This document shows positions 11,399 through 23,234 of a DNA stretch of 64,000 bases, piece by piece; the first letter of the stretch is position 1, and every line of letters begins with the position of its first letter. The translations under genes were made by a program, and so were the position numbers. The DNA comes from Cacajao melanocephalus (taxonomy: Eukaryota > Chordata > Mammalia > Primates > Pitheciidae). A model generated the notes under the pieces. The model was not told the origin of the DNA and made no database searches. It was given only the letters and a program-made list of their open reading frames with translations. The DNA is taken from contig CAUYLG010066024.1 in assembly GCA_963573385.1 (NCBI GenBank), forward strand, positions 1 to 64,000, written 5' to 3'.

Positions 11399-11558
11399 AT
11401 TTAAAATGATTACAGCTACATCTTTGAGCAGAAGGAAAACCAAAGGCAGGATGTTAGATTTACTGATAAATGCCTAGGCTAAAGGTGTTTCTATATTGTA
11501 GTTTCAAGTTTAGATAATTATTTATTGTTATTTATTTCATTATATACTCAGCTATTGA

Positions 11559-11632
11559 ATCTAGTTCATGACAAATATATCTAGATGATTTATTTGGATC
11601 TAGTTCATGACAAATATATCTAGATGATTTAT
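11559..11632. repeat. Tandem duplication, 39-bp period, two copies
   Basis: The 35-nt block beginning atctagttcatgacaaatat occurs at 11559-11593 and again at 11598-11632 with no mismatch that I can see; the period is 39 bp. This is a simple local duplication, not part of a mobile element. Confidence 0.95.
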
Positions 11633-11904
11633 ATGTTTATGCAATTAAAGTGTTTTTCTCCCATAAAGTAATGATTTTTTTAAAATTAGGTTGTTAAATT
11701 GCTACCACATTGTGCTATTTAATCTTTTGATTTCCTTTTACCTTTTAAAAGTAATTAAAACTAATATTCTAGGAAAATGATACATTTTAAGCATTTCAGG
11801 TTGCTGAAATGATTAAAAATAGATATTTCTGACCATTCAGGTCTCCCAGGAAAACCTGAAACTCAGTGGAGGCTGTTAGATGGTGACTTTTGTGGCTTAT
11901 GCTG

Positions 11905-12155
11905 GAGCACTGCAGCGTGGTGATTAAGAGTCTGGGTTAACAGATCAGAATGCCTGGGTCTGAGTTCCTGCTCTGCCTCTTATCTCTCTGTTACTGCGAC
12001 CAATTCAAAAAACTTCTTTGTAATTCAATTTCCCATTGTAAAATACGGTTGGTAGTATTAAGCATCTCATAGAAAATTAAAGGTCATTACGTGTACCAAA
12101 TGCTTAGAACTCAGTGGAGCACATGGTATACACTCATTCAATGTGAGTTTTTCCT
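11905..12155 (+). mobile_element. MIR SINE, near full length, sense
   Basis: Head 'gcagcgtggtgattaagagtctgg', core 'tgcctgggtctgagttcctgctctgcctctta', then 'caatttcccattgtaaaatacggttggtagta', 'gcttagaactcagtggagcacatgg' and 'cactcattcaatg'. Intact MIR order with scattered substitutions. Confidence 0.92.
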
Positions 12156-12279
12156 TGGTTTTATTACCTAGGGGCCTTTTCTGTTTCTTGAATCTGTGGC
12201 TCTCCCTTTTCCTTTTATACCTTCTTCACTGTTCTATCATCAAATAGTGCTTAAAATACATCCAGAATTTGTTTTTGAA

Positions 12280-12435
12280 GTATCTCTGCCACTCAATATC
12301 TGGGCAATCTTGAGAAAGTTCCTTAATTTCTCAGCCTACTGTGTTTTCTTTTGTAGGAATCTGTTTTCTTGTGAGGATCAAATGGTAGATTAATGTGAAA
12401 ATACTTTAAAATATGCAAGTATGGTATGTTATTAG
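12280..12435 (+). mobile_element. MIR SINE, 3' two-thirds, sense
   Basis: 'atctgggcaatcttgagaaagttccttaatttctcagcct', 'gtgaggatcaaatggtagattaatgtgaaaatactttaaaa' and a degraded tail follow MIR order. It lies 125 bp after another MIR in the same orientation. Confidence 0.8.
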
Positions 12436-12489
12436 AGTTGGAGCTTGAAGTGTGAGTGCTAGGAAGGAAAAGATCATGCCCTTGTTTCT

Positions 12490-12770
12490 TTTTTTAAACA
12501 GAAGTTTCTATTTTCTGTTCAAATAAAATTTATTTTTGAAAACTAGAAAACACAAAAAAGCAGAAAGAAAAAATTCTGTATTTCTTCTGCTGAAAGATAG
12601 TGTTAACATTTTGTTATATTTCAATTTATTTTCCTATGCATTTTATTATATTATTTAAGTCATACAATAGAAATGTAATTTGGTGTTGATGTGACTTGCT
12701 TTCATTTTGGCATACTGCTGGCATACCACGTCTAAAATGTAATTTTTAAACAATTATTCTTTAAGTCATG
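12490..12770 (-). mobile_element. Possible old LINE 3' end, family uncertain
   Basis: The string 'cagaaagaaaaaattctg..', 'gttaacattttgttatatttcaatttattttcctatgcattt' and 'tgtgacttgctttcattttggcat' resembles a common mammalian LINE 3'-end antisense sequence. Similarity is by eye only and the orientation is tentative. Confidence 0.35.
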
Positions 12771-12805
12771 ATTGTCGATCTCTCTACATATTAAATACAT
12801 ATGCA

Positions 12806-13010
12806 TATGTGTGTGTGTATATATATATACACACACACATATATATACACACACACATGCTTATGTATTTTTATATATATTTTATATTTTTTTATATATT
12901 ATATATATATATTTTATATATTTTTATATATATAGACATATATATATACACATGTATATATATGTGTGTGTATACATATATATACACACACACACTCCCA
13001 CACCCACATA
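12806..13010. repeat. Mixed TG/TA/CA microsatellite with internal inverted symmetry
   Basis: About 200 bp of alternating purine-pyrimidine DNA: (TG)n, (TA)n, (CA)n blocks, then an A/T core (12862-12945), then (TA)n, (TG)n, (CA)n. The CA/TA block at 12831-12858 is the reverse complement of the TA/TG block at 12952-12973, so a large hairpin or cruciform is possible. Reading frames through it are artefacts. Confidence 0.9.
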
Positions 13011-13252
13011 AGCACGTGTGGAATGTCTGTGTATGTGTATGTATCACAAAGAGGATAGGCAAATAATTTACTTGGGCTAAAATGTGTTTTTTTTTCTGCT
13101 TGATTTATTTGTTCTGTTTTGTTTGCCTTTCAGTATAATATAATGTACAACCTTTGTTTTATACTTGTGGATGGTGAAGAGTTTTACTCTTAGATACTAA
13201 AAACTATCATAAAAATAGCCATATTTAACTTTAATCCCATTATAAATCAGAT

Positions 13253-13385
13253 GTCATATATCATATACTATAGCATATGCAAACTTATATATGATATATA
13301 ACATATAAATCATGATTGAAACATATGATATATATAATATATAACATAAATAAAATATTCATAATATATAAATAATATATGAAAA
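13253..13385. repeat. AT-rich low-complexity tract
   Basis: Dense ATATAT/CATATAA words with no fixed period. No element was recognised between 13011 and 13888 apart from this tract. Confidence 0.7.
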
Positions 13386-13887
13386 ATCACTTTATAAGCA
13401 ATCAAAATGTTCTTCTCTTTGGTATGTCATTTGTTCATATACCTTAACTGTAGGAGGGAAAGATAGTTGTGAAAATTTGAGATCGAGGGGGAAAAGTTGA
13501 CAAAACTCCCAGCTTTCAGAACACAGAAATTTGAAACTTCCATGGATTATTATAATCTGAAACCAATAGCTGAGAAAGCTTATTTATAGAGCGATACTGA
13601 CTTTGAGTGTTAAGATGATCAAAATAGATGCAAATACACATACCTTGAAATAATTTTAATGTAATTATTCCAACATCTTGTATTTACAGTTATTTAAAGG
13701 CAGTTTTTAAGACTTAAATTGTGGTGTAGTTTTTGCCAACTACTCTAATCCATTGCTAACTAACTATATAATAGCTATATTAAAACTTAGGAAGAGTAAA
13801 AGAAAAATGGAAAACAGACAGTGTTTGAGAAAAATGCAAAACCAAACCAAAACACCCTAGAGAAGCAGAACAATATAAAATGAAACA

Positions 13888-13888
<1 letters not shown>

Positions 13889-13959
<71 letters not shown>
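13889..13959. repeat. Compound (CT)14-G-(TA)21 microsatellite
   Basis: CT units at 13889-13916, one G, then TA units at 13918-13959, all uninterrupted. Perfect runs of this length are expected to vary between individuals. Confidence 0.97.
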
Positions 13960-13962
<3 letters not shown>

Positions 13963-14530
13963 TGTAAGAGATACTCTGGTAGAGAAAAGTTATGATACTA
14001 GAATTGAGGCAAATAGTATCCATGGAGCTGTGTATTAGCCAAATTGGATCAGCCTTAAATTTGAATGGTTCCGCTGAGCTTTCAGTATATTTGAGTTTCT
14101 TCATTTAAGAAGTACTTAATAAGTGCATACTACATGCTAGAATATCTGCTATGGCATTGAAATTTAAAAATAAAAGAATTTGTGAAGTCCTTGCCCTCCA
14201 GATCACAGGGTAATGGTGAAGACAGATACACACATAGATAATGAAAATACAACATGGCAAAAGCACTGCCATGTGTGAGACACAGGTTATTAGAACATTC
14301 AGGAGAAAGGAAATGTAGTACCACCTGAAGTAGGGTGGGGAGTACAGTTTTTGGGAAGGATTCCTGAAGAGCAGACACTGAATTGTATGATCCTGAGAAG
14401 TCAGGTAATTGAGGATGGAAGAATATGTATAAACCATACTCTAGAAGCAACAAGAGCATGGTATGCTAGTTCTGTTGTTGGTGCATGTGATGTGGGAAGA
14501 CCAGATATTCTGAAGGGAGGGCAATGATTA
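13960..14530. other. Unassigned sequence upstream of the L1
   Basis: Two overlapping minus-strand frames (110 and 109 codons at 14105-14459) have no recognisable domain and are in mutually incompatible phases, so I treat them as chance. The composition 'tgtgagacacaggttattagaacattcagg' hints at an ancient repeat (L2-like antisense) but too weakly to call. Confidence 0.35.
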
Positions 14531-14542
14531 TTTCAGAGTTTT

Positions 14543-15842
14543 TTTAAATTATACTTTAAGTTCTGGGGTACATGTGCAGATCATGCAGGTTTGTTACATA
14601 GGTATACAAGTGCCATGGTGGTTTGCTTCCTCCATTCCCCTGTCATCTACATTAGGTATTTCTTTTAATATTATCCCTCCCCAATCCCCCTACACCCTGC
14701 TATCCCTCCCCTAACCCCCCCACCCCCTGACAGGCCCTGGTGTGTGATGTTCCCCTCCCTGTGTCCATGTGTTATCATTGTTCAACACCCACTTATGAAT
14801 GAGAACATGCAGTGTTTGGTTCTCTGTTCTTGTGTCAGTTTGCTGAGAATGATGGTTTCCAGCTTCATCCATGTCCCTGCAAAGGACATAAGCTCATTCT
14901 TTTTATTGCTGCATAATATTCCATGGTGTATATGTGCCACATTTTCTTTATCCAGTGTATCATTGATGGGCATTCGGGTTAGTTCCAAGTCTTTGCTATT
15001 GTCAACAGTGCCACAATAAACATACATGTGCATATGTCTTTATAATTGAATGTTTTACAATCCTTTGGGTATATATCCAGTAATGAGATTGCTGGTCAAA
15101 TGGTATTTCTAGTTCTAGATCCTGGGGGAATTGCCACACTTTTCCACAATGGTTGAACTAATTTACACTCCCACTGACACTGTAAAAGCATTCCTATTTC
15201 TCCACATCCTCTTCAGCATCTGTTGGTTGACTTTTTAATGATCGCCATTCTGACTGACATGAGACGGTATCTCATTGTGTTTTTTGATTTGCATTTCTCT
15301 AATGATCAGTGATGATGATCCTTTTTTCATTTGTTTGTTGGCTGCATAACTGTCTTCTTTTGAAAAGTGTCTGTTCATATCCTTTGCCCACTATTTGATG
15401 GGGTTGTTTTTTTCTTGTAAATTTGTTTAAGTTCTTTGTAGATTCTGAATATTAGCCCTTAGTCAGATGGGTAGCTTGCAAAAATTTTTATCCATTCTGT
15501 TGCTGGTTCTCTCTAATGATAGTTTCTTTTGCTGTGGAGAATCTCTGAAGTTTAATTAGGTCCCATTTGTCTATTTTGGCTTTTGCTGCCATTGCTTTTG
15601 ATGTTTTAGTTGTGAAATCCTTGCCTAGGCCTATGTCCTGAATGGTATTGCCTAGGTTTTCTTCTAGGGTTTTTATGGTGTTAGGTCTTATGTTTAAATC
15701 TTTAATCCATCTGGAGTTAATTTTTATATAAGGTGTAAGGAAGGGATCCAGTTTTAGCTTTCTGCATATGGCTAGCCAGTTTTCCCAACACCATTTATTA
15801 AATAGGGAATCCTTTCCCCATTGCTTGTTTTTGTCAGGTTTG
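14543..15842 (-). mobile_element. 5'-truncated primate L1 (LINE-1), antisense, ~1.3 kb
   Basis: The plus strand begins with a T-rich tail (14541-14545), then the antisense L1 3' UTR (tactttaagttctggggtacatgtg, gtttgttacataggtatac, a C-rich segment corresponding to the G-rich 3'-UTR tract), then antisense ORF2. The minus frame at 15488-15871 is 127 codons and keeps the ORF2p C-terminal motifs [46 protein letters not shown] and TAKETI. Downstream the frame is broken. A 12-bp TSD with one mismatch flanks it (tttcagagtttt at 14531-14542; tttgagagtttt at 15843-15854), and its minus-strand edge reads TTT/AAAA, the L1 endonuclease preference. L1PA/L1PB age range is inferred. Confidence 0.93.
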
Positions 15843-15854
15843 TTTGAGAGTTTT

Positions 15855-18505
15855 AAACCCTCAACTTCCATTTTAGATAGGTTATCCTGCTATCTCTGGG
15901 GAGGATGGAGTTGAGGAAAACAATTAAGCAGACAGAATAGTTATGTTCTGTTACATTCTTAAATTTCCTCATGAAAGATCTTTAAAAAATTAACAGAAAA
16001 GTCTAAAATTAACAGTGCCGTTTGTGTGATAATTCTACTCTTCTCTAGATAGAGAAGCCTATTCAGGAAAAAATAGAGTAGATAGCTTACTGGGAAAGAA
16101 AACCATGAGCCTTCTCCCAGCCTCTATCCGTAATCGGGAAATATGGAAGCTATGCTCACTGGGGACCACATGGGTGAAAACTACTTAAGGATTATCACTG
16201 GAGAATGTTTTCTTTACAAGCAAAATTCTGACATAAGGAACTCATTTAGTGGTCACTAATTAAATCAATGTGGCAATCCAGTTTTTACTTTTAGCAGAAG
16301 TGATTTATGTTTCCAATATCCATAATGAAGAACTAGAAAAGATAAATGTATGGAATGGCGAAAGTAAGAAGAGTCTAAGATAATAAATAATTTCTTTCAC
16401 TGATTTTAAAGACTGATAAGCTATTTTACAGCCAAAAATTTAAGTAATTGCATAAGGGCAAGTATGAATTTTGTTAATAATAAAAGTACAAGACAAATTT
16501 AAGCTAGAGGAAGAAAATCCTCAAAAACTTTAACTATTTACCCATCATGTTTTGTCTTGTGTCCCACACTTCCTCCAGATTACAAATTAAACTGTGTCTT
16601 CCCACTTAGACATACTTTTTAGTCTCTTGGGAATGAAATGCATGTTATAATTCTTCATGGTTCAACTGTAAGTTAAACAGAGCAGAGTTTAAAGTTATAA
16701 AAACACCCAACTTGAAATGTCAGAGTTCCCTCAGCCAGTAACCCAATAAAGATGTGTAGTTCATAGCCTTTTCAGGACTACTATTACTTGTTACTGCTAT
16801 GAAAATTATATCATTTCTGGGTAGACTCCTTGACCTTTACTTAGTCTGGTTGGTGAGAGTTCTTTGGGGAATCGCAGTTGTAAACATGGTCTTAATTTAT
16901 TTGACAACCTGTTTTATACTTTTATTCCCTTCAAGTATTTTGTTATATTCACCCATATTAATAAACTAATGCCTGCCTATCATCCCATGCTTGCCCTTGT
17001 ATTTTTCTGTATGTATTTTTCTCACCAACTGCTAACTTGGCTTCACACTTTATTTTTTTATACCAGAGCTCATTACTTTTACTTCCTATATTCTGCCTGT
17101 ATTCCTCCTTGCTTAAGCCCCATAAAACAGCCTGCCCTGCCAAAAACTATGCAGAAAACAATGACATTTCTGTCTGAAATTGTTGCTAGACATGCCATGC
17201 TATTAAGGAATGGTAAATGTAAGGAAGCTCATTTCTGGCAAGTTACAATCTCAGATTAAAAAATATATTCAAGCATCAGCTTATGCAAAGAAGGTTTCAA
17301 ACTGTCAAATTTATATTTTAAATCTTCTTCATCTATCACAAAAAAAGAAGGTATATTTATCAGTCCCACATATATGTACATTGATGTTGGTGCATACCTG
17401 TTAAAAACTACATAATTTTTTTCAAGTTGATCTTAGTCCTTTAAAATTTTCATCTTGAATAAGAAGTTAGTTCCTCAATCTCCTTTATTTCAATGTCATG
17501 TTCCATTAGACTATGTACTTTTATCTAGCAGAAACAAGCTAATCAAATCAAAATATTAATTTAAATTCATGTGTTTTAAAAGTGAGTTGAAGGAACCACA
17601 AAGAAACATGCTGCTATTTCTAAACCAAATGTTTATACTGCATAAGATATAAGGGCTAGGACTATTTATTAAAGCTTTATCTTTGTCACTTTAACACAAG
17701 AACAGAAAAATTTTAACTGTATAAATATTAAAATAATAAAAATATTTAATGAGTATAGCACAGGGAAAAACCAATCATAATAGACACATTATTTCTTCGT
17801 ATGCTGTTCTGATGCACACCATTAGCTCTCTGACAGCATCAAAAAGTAGCAATACATTGATTTTGCCAGCAGATCATTATTTTCCATGTTATTAAGCCAT
17901 GGCTTAGCATTATTTTCAATAAAATCATTAAGTTTATAAATAAAATCTTATTCTAATTTTTCAATGTAATCAAGACAAGCTGCCTTTAGCAAAAACTGTT
18001 TTCACACCTACTATTGGCCGAAATAATTAGTCATAATTTTTCTAGAGTAATCTAATCGACAAGGTCATTATTAGTCAGACTGAATTATGCATAGAAGCAA
18101 TCATAATTTGAGGTGCTATATAGATCTGGTGCAAGGATGTTTTAAATGTATAATATATGACTATAGTATAGTGACTCATAACGTTGTTATAATTGTACTT
18201 ACAAAAACATTTTAATTCTCAAGAGTTTGTGTATTCAGATTATTATACACATATAAGTGTTTAGAATGCAGATACTATCATTATGTATGTATATTTGATT
18301 TAATATTATGTTATATAATTTTCTAATAATTTTATATCATATATAATTTATATCTAAATCTAACATATAGTAGATTTGTGTAAAAACATCTAATGTGTAT
18401 AGCTGTATACTTTTATATAACATATAGTTTGATTAAATACTATAGACTGCCACACTTTACAAAAAGAGAGACAGTAGAGATGCAGATATAATATAACATG
18501 TGGAT
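15855..18505. other. Mostly non-repetitive AT-rich sequence
   Basis: About 2.6 kb with no recognised mobile element, unlike its flanks. The longest frame (16864-17259, 131 codons, plus) is rich in F/L/H/Y with no domain and no Kozak or exon support. The 17780-18125 segment contains several homeodomain-type TAATTA/ATTA sites and an ATGCAT, and is listed as a finding. Confidence 0.5.
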
Positions 18506-18712
18506 TCAACTCCACATGTATCAGCGCCTAGATCTGAGCCTTAATAACTACACTATTTTGGGTACTTTTCTTAATTTCCCTAAGTTTCAGTCTTCAACCT
18601 TATAATGGGAAAAATAACATCATCTTGGGTTTTTGTTAGAATGAAATGAGGGACATATACAAAATTCTTAGTGAGGTAGCTGGCACTTGGTAACCATAGT
18701 AAGTGGAAGATA
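18505..18712 (+). mobile_element. MIR SINE, sense
   Basis: The order 'ctacactattttgggtacttttcttaatttccctaagtttcagtcttcaaccttataatgggaaaaata', 'tgttagaatgaaatgagg' and 'ggtagctggcacttggtaaccatag' matches the MIR core and 3' half. The head (gattcaactccacatg) is weak. Confidence 0.82.
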
Positions 18713-20145
18713 GAAGACCAAGGAGAGAGGGGGCAATATCAGCAGCAGTAGGAGGCTTCTTAAGTATGGAGGTATTCACTGACATGGCTGTCCTAATTCT
18801 AGTGACCACAGAGAACTACTTTGTTATTTATAATTTGAATTTTAGAAGCAAGGCATGGATTAAAAAATTCTAAAACAAGGGAAATAATTTGAGGTCCTCA
18901 AACAAGTACTGAGGTAGGTTTTTAAAAATAACTCAGGGTAGTGGGATTTAAGAGAAAGAAAATGCCCAATATGAGGGAAGAGTTGCAAACACATCAATCT
19001 TAACTGTGTGGTTTGTGATTACAGAGTTCTTGCAGAATGCTTTGTGTGGTGGGAAAATACTTATTTAAAATCACTCTTCAATTTTAAAGGGTTCATATAA
19101 ATGTTAAGACTAGTGAAGGTAACATGAGATGGTCGATGTATAAAACCAACCCACGAAACCAACGTTCTCTGAACATTATTTGGCTTAGACCCTTTCAGCC
19201 AACAGCAGAAATTTCCTTGCGGCTTGCCTCAGTTCTACAGTCACTACTCCCACCAGAAATGCTAATGGTGATTCTTTGAAACAAGTATCATAGAAAAAAT
19301 TTTTTTCCTTACTTTGATTCTCAAACTTGGAAATCAGTATTTCTGGTTTCACATCCACATGTTTCAGAAAAGAAAATAGCCTTCAGGAATCTTAGCAAAT
19401 ACTCTAAGCATAAAAAGGCCATTACACACTTAGTGTTTTCCTCTCATTAAGGATTAATAATTGTGGGAGAAAAAAAGCAAATGAAAAGAAAATTTTATCT
19501 GTATTAGATTTCTGAGGAGAATTTTTTTTTGGTAAATTTAGGAAAGAGAAGTTAAAAGTGGACATAGCATTGTTCATATTTATTAATATTATGTTAAATT
19601 TGTCTAAAATGTGCTGTATTGACATGATTATTTTATACTAGGAATTAAAAATATTTTGATATAAATTTAAACCTCTGTGTATCCATGAGTCCCAAACAGC
19701 TTGCTCTTTTAACATTGCTGTAAAAAACATTTTGATGTCCTTTAGCATAGGGTTCTCAAAATATTGAGGTAACCCAAGGCTTTATCTACCCTTCTCCTTA
19801 AGGGAAATATTATCAGCTTTCTTGTTGACAGGAAATTAGAACAGAGCTGAGGTTAGCAGCATGCCTCACTTTCATAAAACTCAATGACATACCTGTAACA
19901 GATATATAAAACCTATACAAGGAGATCTCCAACCCTGTAAATGTTATTATTAGTGGGTAAATGAGCAGGTAACCCACACAATATTGACTGAAGGAGTGGG
20001 GAATACTTTACATTAGTAGTTTTAAATCTTGAGTCTTTGAGGTAGATTAGGGAAAAGATTTTATATGGAATTCAAAGAGGCAGTGGTAAAACAGAAAATA
20101 ATTTTTTAGGTATCTGGCATTCCTGGGATGGTATCCATCAGTATG
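18713..20145. other. Sequence without recognised genes or repeats
   Basis: AT-rich unique-looking DNA. The 19422-19625 minus frame is low-complexity. No regulatory signal was identified. Confidence 0.45.
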
Positions 20146-20149
20146 TATT

Positions 20150-20910
20150 TTGCCTTCATTCTCAAATTTCACTAGATATAGAATTCTGGGTTGACAGGTT
20201 CTTTCCTTTCAACTCTTTAAAGATATTCTTTCTCTGTTTCTAGCCCCTTTTGTTTCTGATGAGAAATTTGCAGTCATTTGTTCTCCTATATAAAATATGT
20301 TATTTTTATCTGGCTTATTTTTAACATTTCTCTGTTTTTATCTTGTTTTCGGCAGCTTCTTATGACAGATTAGATGTTTGTGCATATGGGTTGCTTGAGG
20401 ACATTCTATAAATTTATTTTTCACCAAATTTCAGAAAATTTTTGCCATTATTTATTCCATTTTTTTCTATTCCATTCTTTCTCTTTCACTTTCCTGGGAC
20501 TCCAGTTATATCCATGTTATAGTTTTTAATAATATTCCACAAAACATGGAGTCTCAGTTTATTTTTTTTGTAATTATTTTTCTTTCTGTTTTTCAGATCA
20601 GATGCTTTATATTGCTCTATCTTCAGGTTCACTAACTCTTCTGTCATTTCAGTTTTGCTCTTCTCATTCAGTAAATTTTCAAAATTTCAGGTATTGAATT
20701 TTTCAGGTCTAGAATTTTCATTTAGTTCTATTATACTTTCTATTTTTCTGCTGAGATTTTGTATTTTTTATTCATTGCAGACATATTTACCTTTATGTTC
20801 TTGAGAATGGTTATAATGACCTCTGTGTCATCTCAGAGTGGGATTTAATTTTGTTCTCTTAAGAATGGGTTATATTTTCTTGGGTTTTATTTGGTATATC
20901 AAATAGTTTT
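20150..20910 (-). mobile_element. Ancient L1M/HAL1-type LINE fragment, antisense
   Basis: The plus strand carries, in order, blocks common to old L1-related antisense sequence: agatatagaattctgggttgacaggtt, tgtttctgatgagaaat, 'caccaaatttcagaaaatttttgccattattt', 'cctgggactccagttatatccatgtta', 'gatcagatgctttatattgctctatcttcaggttcactaa', 'tttcaggtctagaattttcatttagttct' and 'ttctgctgagattttgtat'. These correspond to an ORF1-type region on the minus strand. Many small indels are present and no reading frame survives. L1M and HAL1 cannot be separated by eye. Confidence 0.7.
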
Positions 20911-20959
20911 ATATTGTAGTATTATCATCATGAATGATTTATTATAGAAACTGTAGTTT

Positions 20960-21500
20960 ATATTTATCCTGAGAACACTGTGTTCCCTCAAAATGACTGA
21001 CAGAACTCACCAACAGATATTATACTTATAGTTTTGTTTCATTACAGAGAGTAGATTCAGATTATAATCAGTAGAAGTCAGACACAAATACATAGAATCC
21101 AGGAGAAGTAACAAATGTGGGACTTCCGTTGTCCTCTCCCTGTGTCATCAGAATGCATGATTTTCCTGCCATTGGTGCATGGCAGTATATGTAGAGTATT
21201 GTCAATGGGGGAAGCTTGCCTCAGCCTTGGTGTTTAGAGTTTTTATTGGTGGCTCCATTAGTTCTCCAACACTTCTGGGCATGACCTAAAGCCCCAACTC
21301 TACATTGGTCTTTCTCATGTGTTTATCCCCCACCCTAAATACTATCTGGTATGGCTTACAACCTAAATCATATTGTTGGACAATTTGGCATGGCCTAAGG
21401 TAAACAAAGACACTTCTATAAGGAGAGACCCTCCAAGAATCTCCTGGCTGAAATTACCTCCTAAAGGTCAGCCCTTCTTCGTGGGTAAGATCAAATTCTA
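20960..21500. mobile_element. Probable interspersed repeat, family unassigned
   Basis: Phrases such as 'cattacagagagtagattcagatta', 'ggcagtatatgtagagtattgtcaatgggggaagcttgcctcagccttggtgtt', 'tttttattggtggctccatta' and 'ctggtatggcttacaacctaaatca' have the feel of a dispersed LTR-type or LINE-type mammalian repeat. I could not place it in a named family, so both the call and its limits are tentative. Confidence 0.4.
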
Positions 21501-21609
21501 TTTTTTAATATACTTTAAAAAAACTTAAATTGATACATTAGGCCAAATTCTTTACTACATATATTTGTTATTAATATTGGCTAAATACATTAAGATTACT
21601 GTTGATACC

Positions 21610-22032
21610 TGTCTTAGCCTATTTTGTGTTGCTATAAAGGAATAACTGTGGCTGGGTAATTTATAAAGAAAAGAGCCTCATTTGATTCTCAGTTCTGCAG
21701 GCTATATAAAAGAAGCGTGACACTAACATCTGCTTCTAGTGAGGATTTCAGGAAGCTTTCAATCATGGTGGAAGGGGAAAGCGATTTGCATCACATCACA
21801 AGAGAAAGGAAGCAAACAAGACAGAAGGGGAGGAAGGTTCGGGGCACTTTTTAACAATCAGTTCTCAAGGGAACTAGTAAAGTGAGAACTCACTCATTAC
21901 TACAAGAGTGGCACCAGACCATTCATAAAGAATCCACCCCCATGACTCAAACACCTTCCACCAGGCTCACCTTCAACATAGGGGTAAAATTGCAATGTGA
22001 GATTTGGAGGGGTAATTATCTATCCTATGACA
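21610..22032 (-). mobile_element. Solo MaLR LTR (MST-type), antisense
   Basis: It starts tgtcttagcctattttgtgttgctataaaggaata, includes ggctgggtaatttataaagaaaagag, ttcaatcatggtggaaggggaaagc, gtgagaactcactcattac and ccatgactcaaacaccttccaccagg, and ends with a CA after tcctatga. The ~423-bp length and TG..CA ends fit a MaLR LTR of the MST group. Flanks atacc (21605-21609) and atact (22033-22037) are a plausible 5-bp TSD with one mismatch. No internal region adjoins, so it is a solo LTR left by recombination. Confidence 0.88.
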
Positions 22033-23050
22033 ATACTCATTAATCCATCAAGGACCTTAAAAGTACTGTGTTCTTGTCACTGCAGAAACTATTAGTACTG
22101 ATGAAGTCAATACTTATCTTCTTGATAGTTTGCAGAGATTTTTGGGAAGGAGTTCTCTTTGTTTTTACAAGATTTCTGATTATTAGCCTTTTATATAAAT
22201 TCATGACCCCAGGGCAGAGGACAATCTACTTGACAGAAAATCTCTCCTTGGAAACTGACTTTCTTTTCTTGAATGAGGCATTTACAACTCTACTGTCTCT
22301 TCTCTTTCTTATCTGAGAGGCTTCGTAGACACTCAGGCTAGGAGACTGGGTTCTTTCAGGAACCGAGTTATGCCTGCTCAGGCTTAAATCCTGGAGTGAG
22401 CACAACTTAACTGCACCCTAGCACGTGTTCATTAACCACAATATATGCCAATATTACACATCAGAAGATGAGTGATTCCATCTGAATCTTTGTGAGGAAA
22501 CTTTGTTTTCCCCTCATAAGAAACCTGGCCCATTTGATTTAACAGTTTCAAGGGATGGTCTCAAAATACAGTGCTACATATTTCACGATGGTATATTGTT
22601 CAAAATTATGATAATGTGAACATCATGTATAAGTCATATTTGCTTATTTATAGGTAAACAGAGAAATGCTATAAATATAATATCTCACCCTGCTGTTTAG
22701 TTACCTTGGAAGTCTATTGCATTTCAAAATGAAGCAGAATGCATGTTTCTTCATTTTATTCAAAATGAATAAAAATGTAAATGCTTTTATGAACAAAATT
22801 ATGTATCTTTCCAATTCCAATAGACTACACATAGTAGTAAAATGCATTTAAAAACTTGACGATCACATGATTACAAAGGTAAGAGAACATGTGTCTTTAA
22901 GGTGTGGCAAGCAAAGTACCCAGGTGCATGTTCAGGTGCCAACCCTGCACTTGTGCTAGCCTAAGAGTATCTCAAATTTTCTGCCCTGTACACCTTGCCT
23001 GTCTAACCCCAGTCCTGGCCCCCAATATGTCCCAGTTCTATCATTTGTGG
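22033..23050. other. Unassigned sequence
   Basis: There is no recognised element. The 22068-22316 plus frame (82 codons) is a leucine/phenylalanine-rich chance reading. A run of repeat-like text at 22310-22400 could not be placed. Confidence 0.4.
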
Positions 23051-23054
23051 AGTG

Positions 23055-23210
23055 TGTGACATGACCATGAAAAATGCAAGATATTCTCTCTAAGCCTCAA
23101 TTTCCTCATAAAGAGATACCAGTAACTTAATTTCAATGTAACTACAGTGTGCAGGGTGAAGGGAACATGCAAATAAAGAGTACATTAACAAGTTTTGAAA
23201 GTGCCTTTAA
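23055..23210 (+). mobile_element. Degraded MIR-like SINE, sense
   Basis: 'ctctctaagcctcaatttcctcataaagagatac' is the MIR core. Flanking blocks are badly worn and the assignment rests mainly on this core. Confidence 0.5.
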
Positions 23211-23234
23211 ACTCACAAAACAATAGAGGTCTAA

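Noticed and set aside
11559..11632. CRISPR-like direct repeats
   Set aside because: Only two copies with a 4-bp gap, in primate DNA; a plain tandem duplication.
13787..14459. Three overlapping minus-strand frames of 105-110 codons
   Set aside because: One translates the CT/TA microsatellite and the others overlap in different phases; none has a domain.
15488..15871. 127-codon minus-strand frame as a gene
   Set aside because: It is the surviving part of L1 ORF2 in a 5'-truncated copy. It was annotated as part of the L1 and not as a gene.
16864..17259. 131-codon plus-strand frame
   Set aside because: It is rich in F, L, H and Y as expected from AT-rich DNA, has no recognisable domain, and an overlapping frame on the other strand is equally open. 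No exon signals were seen.
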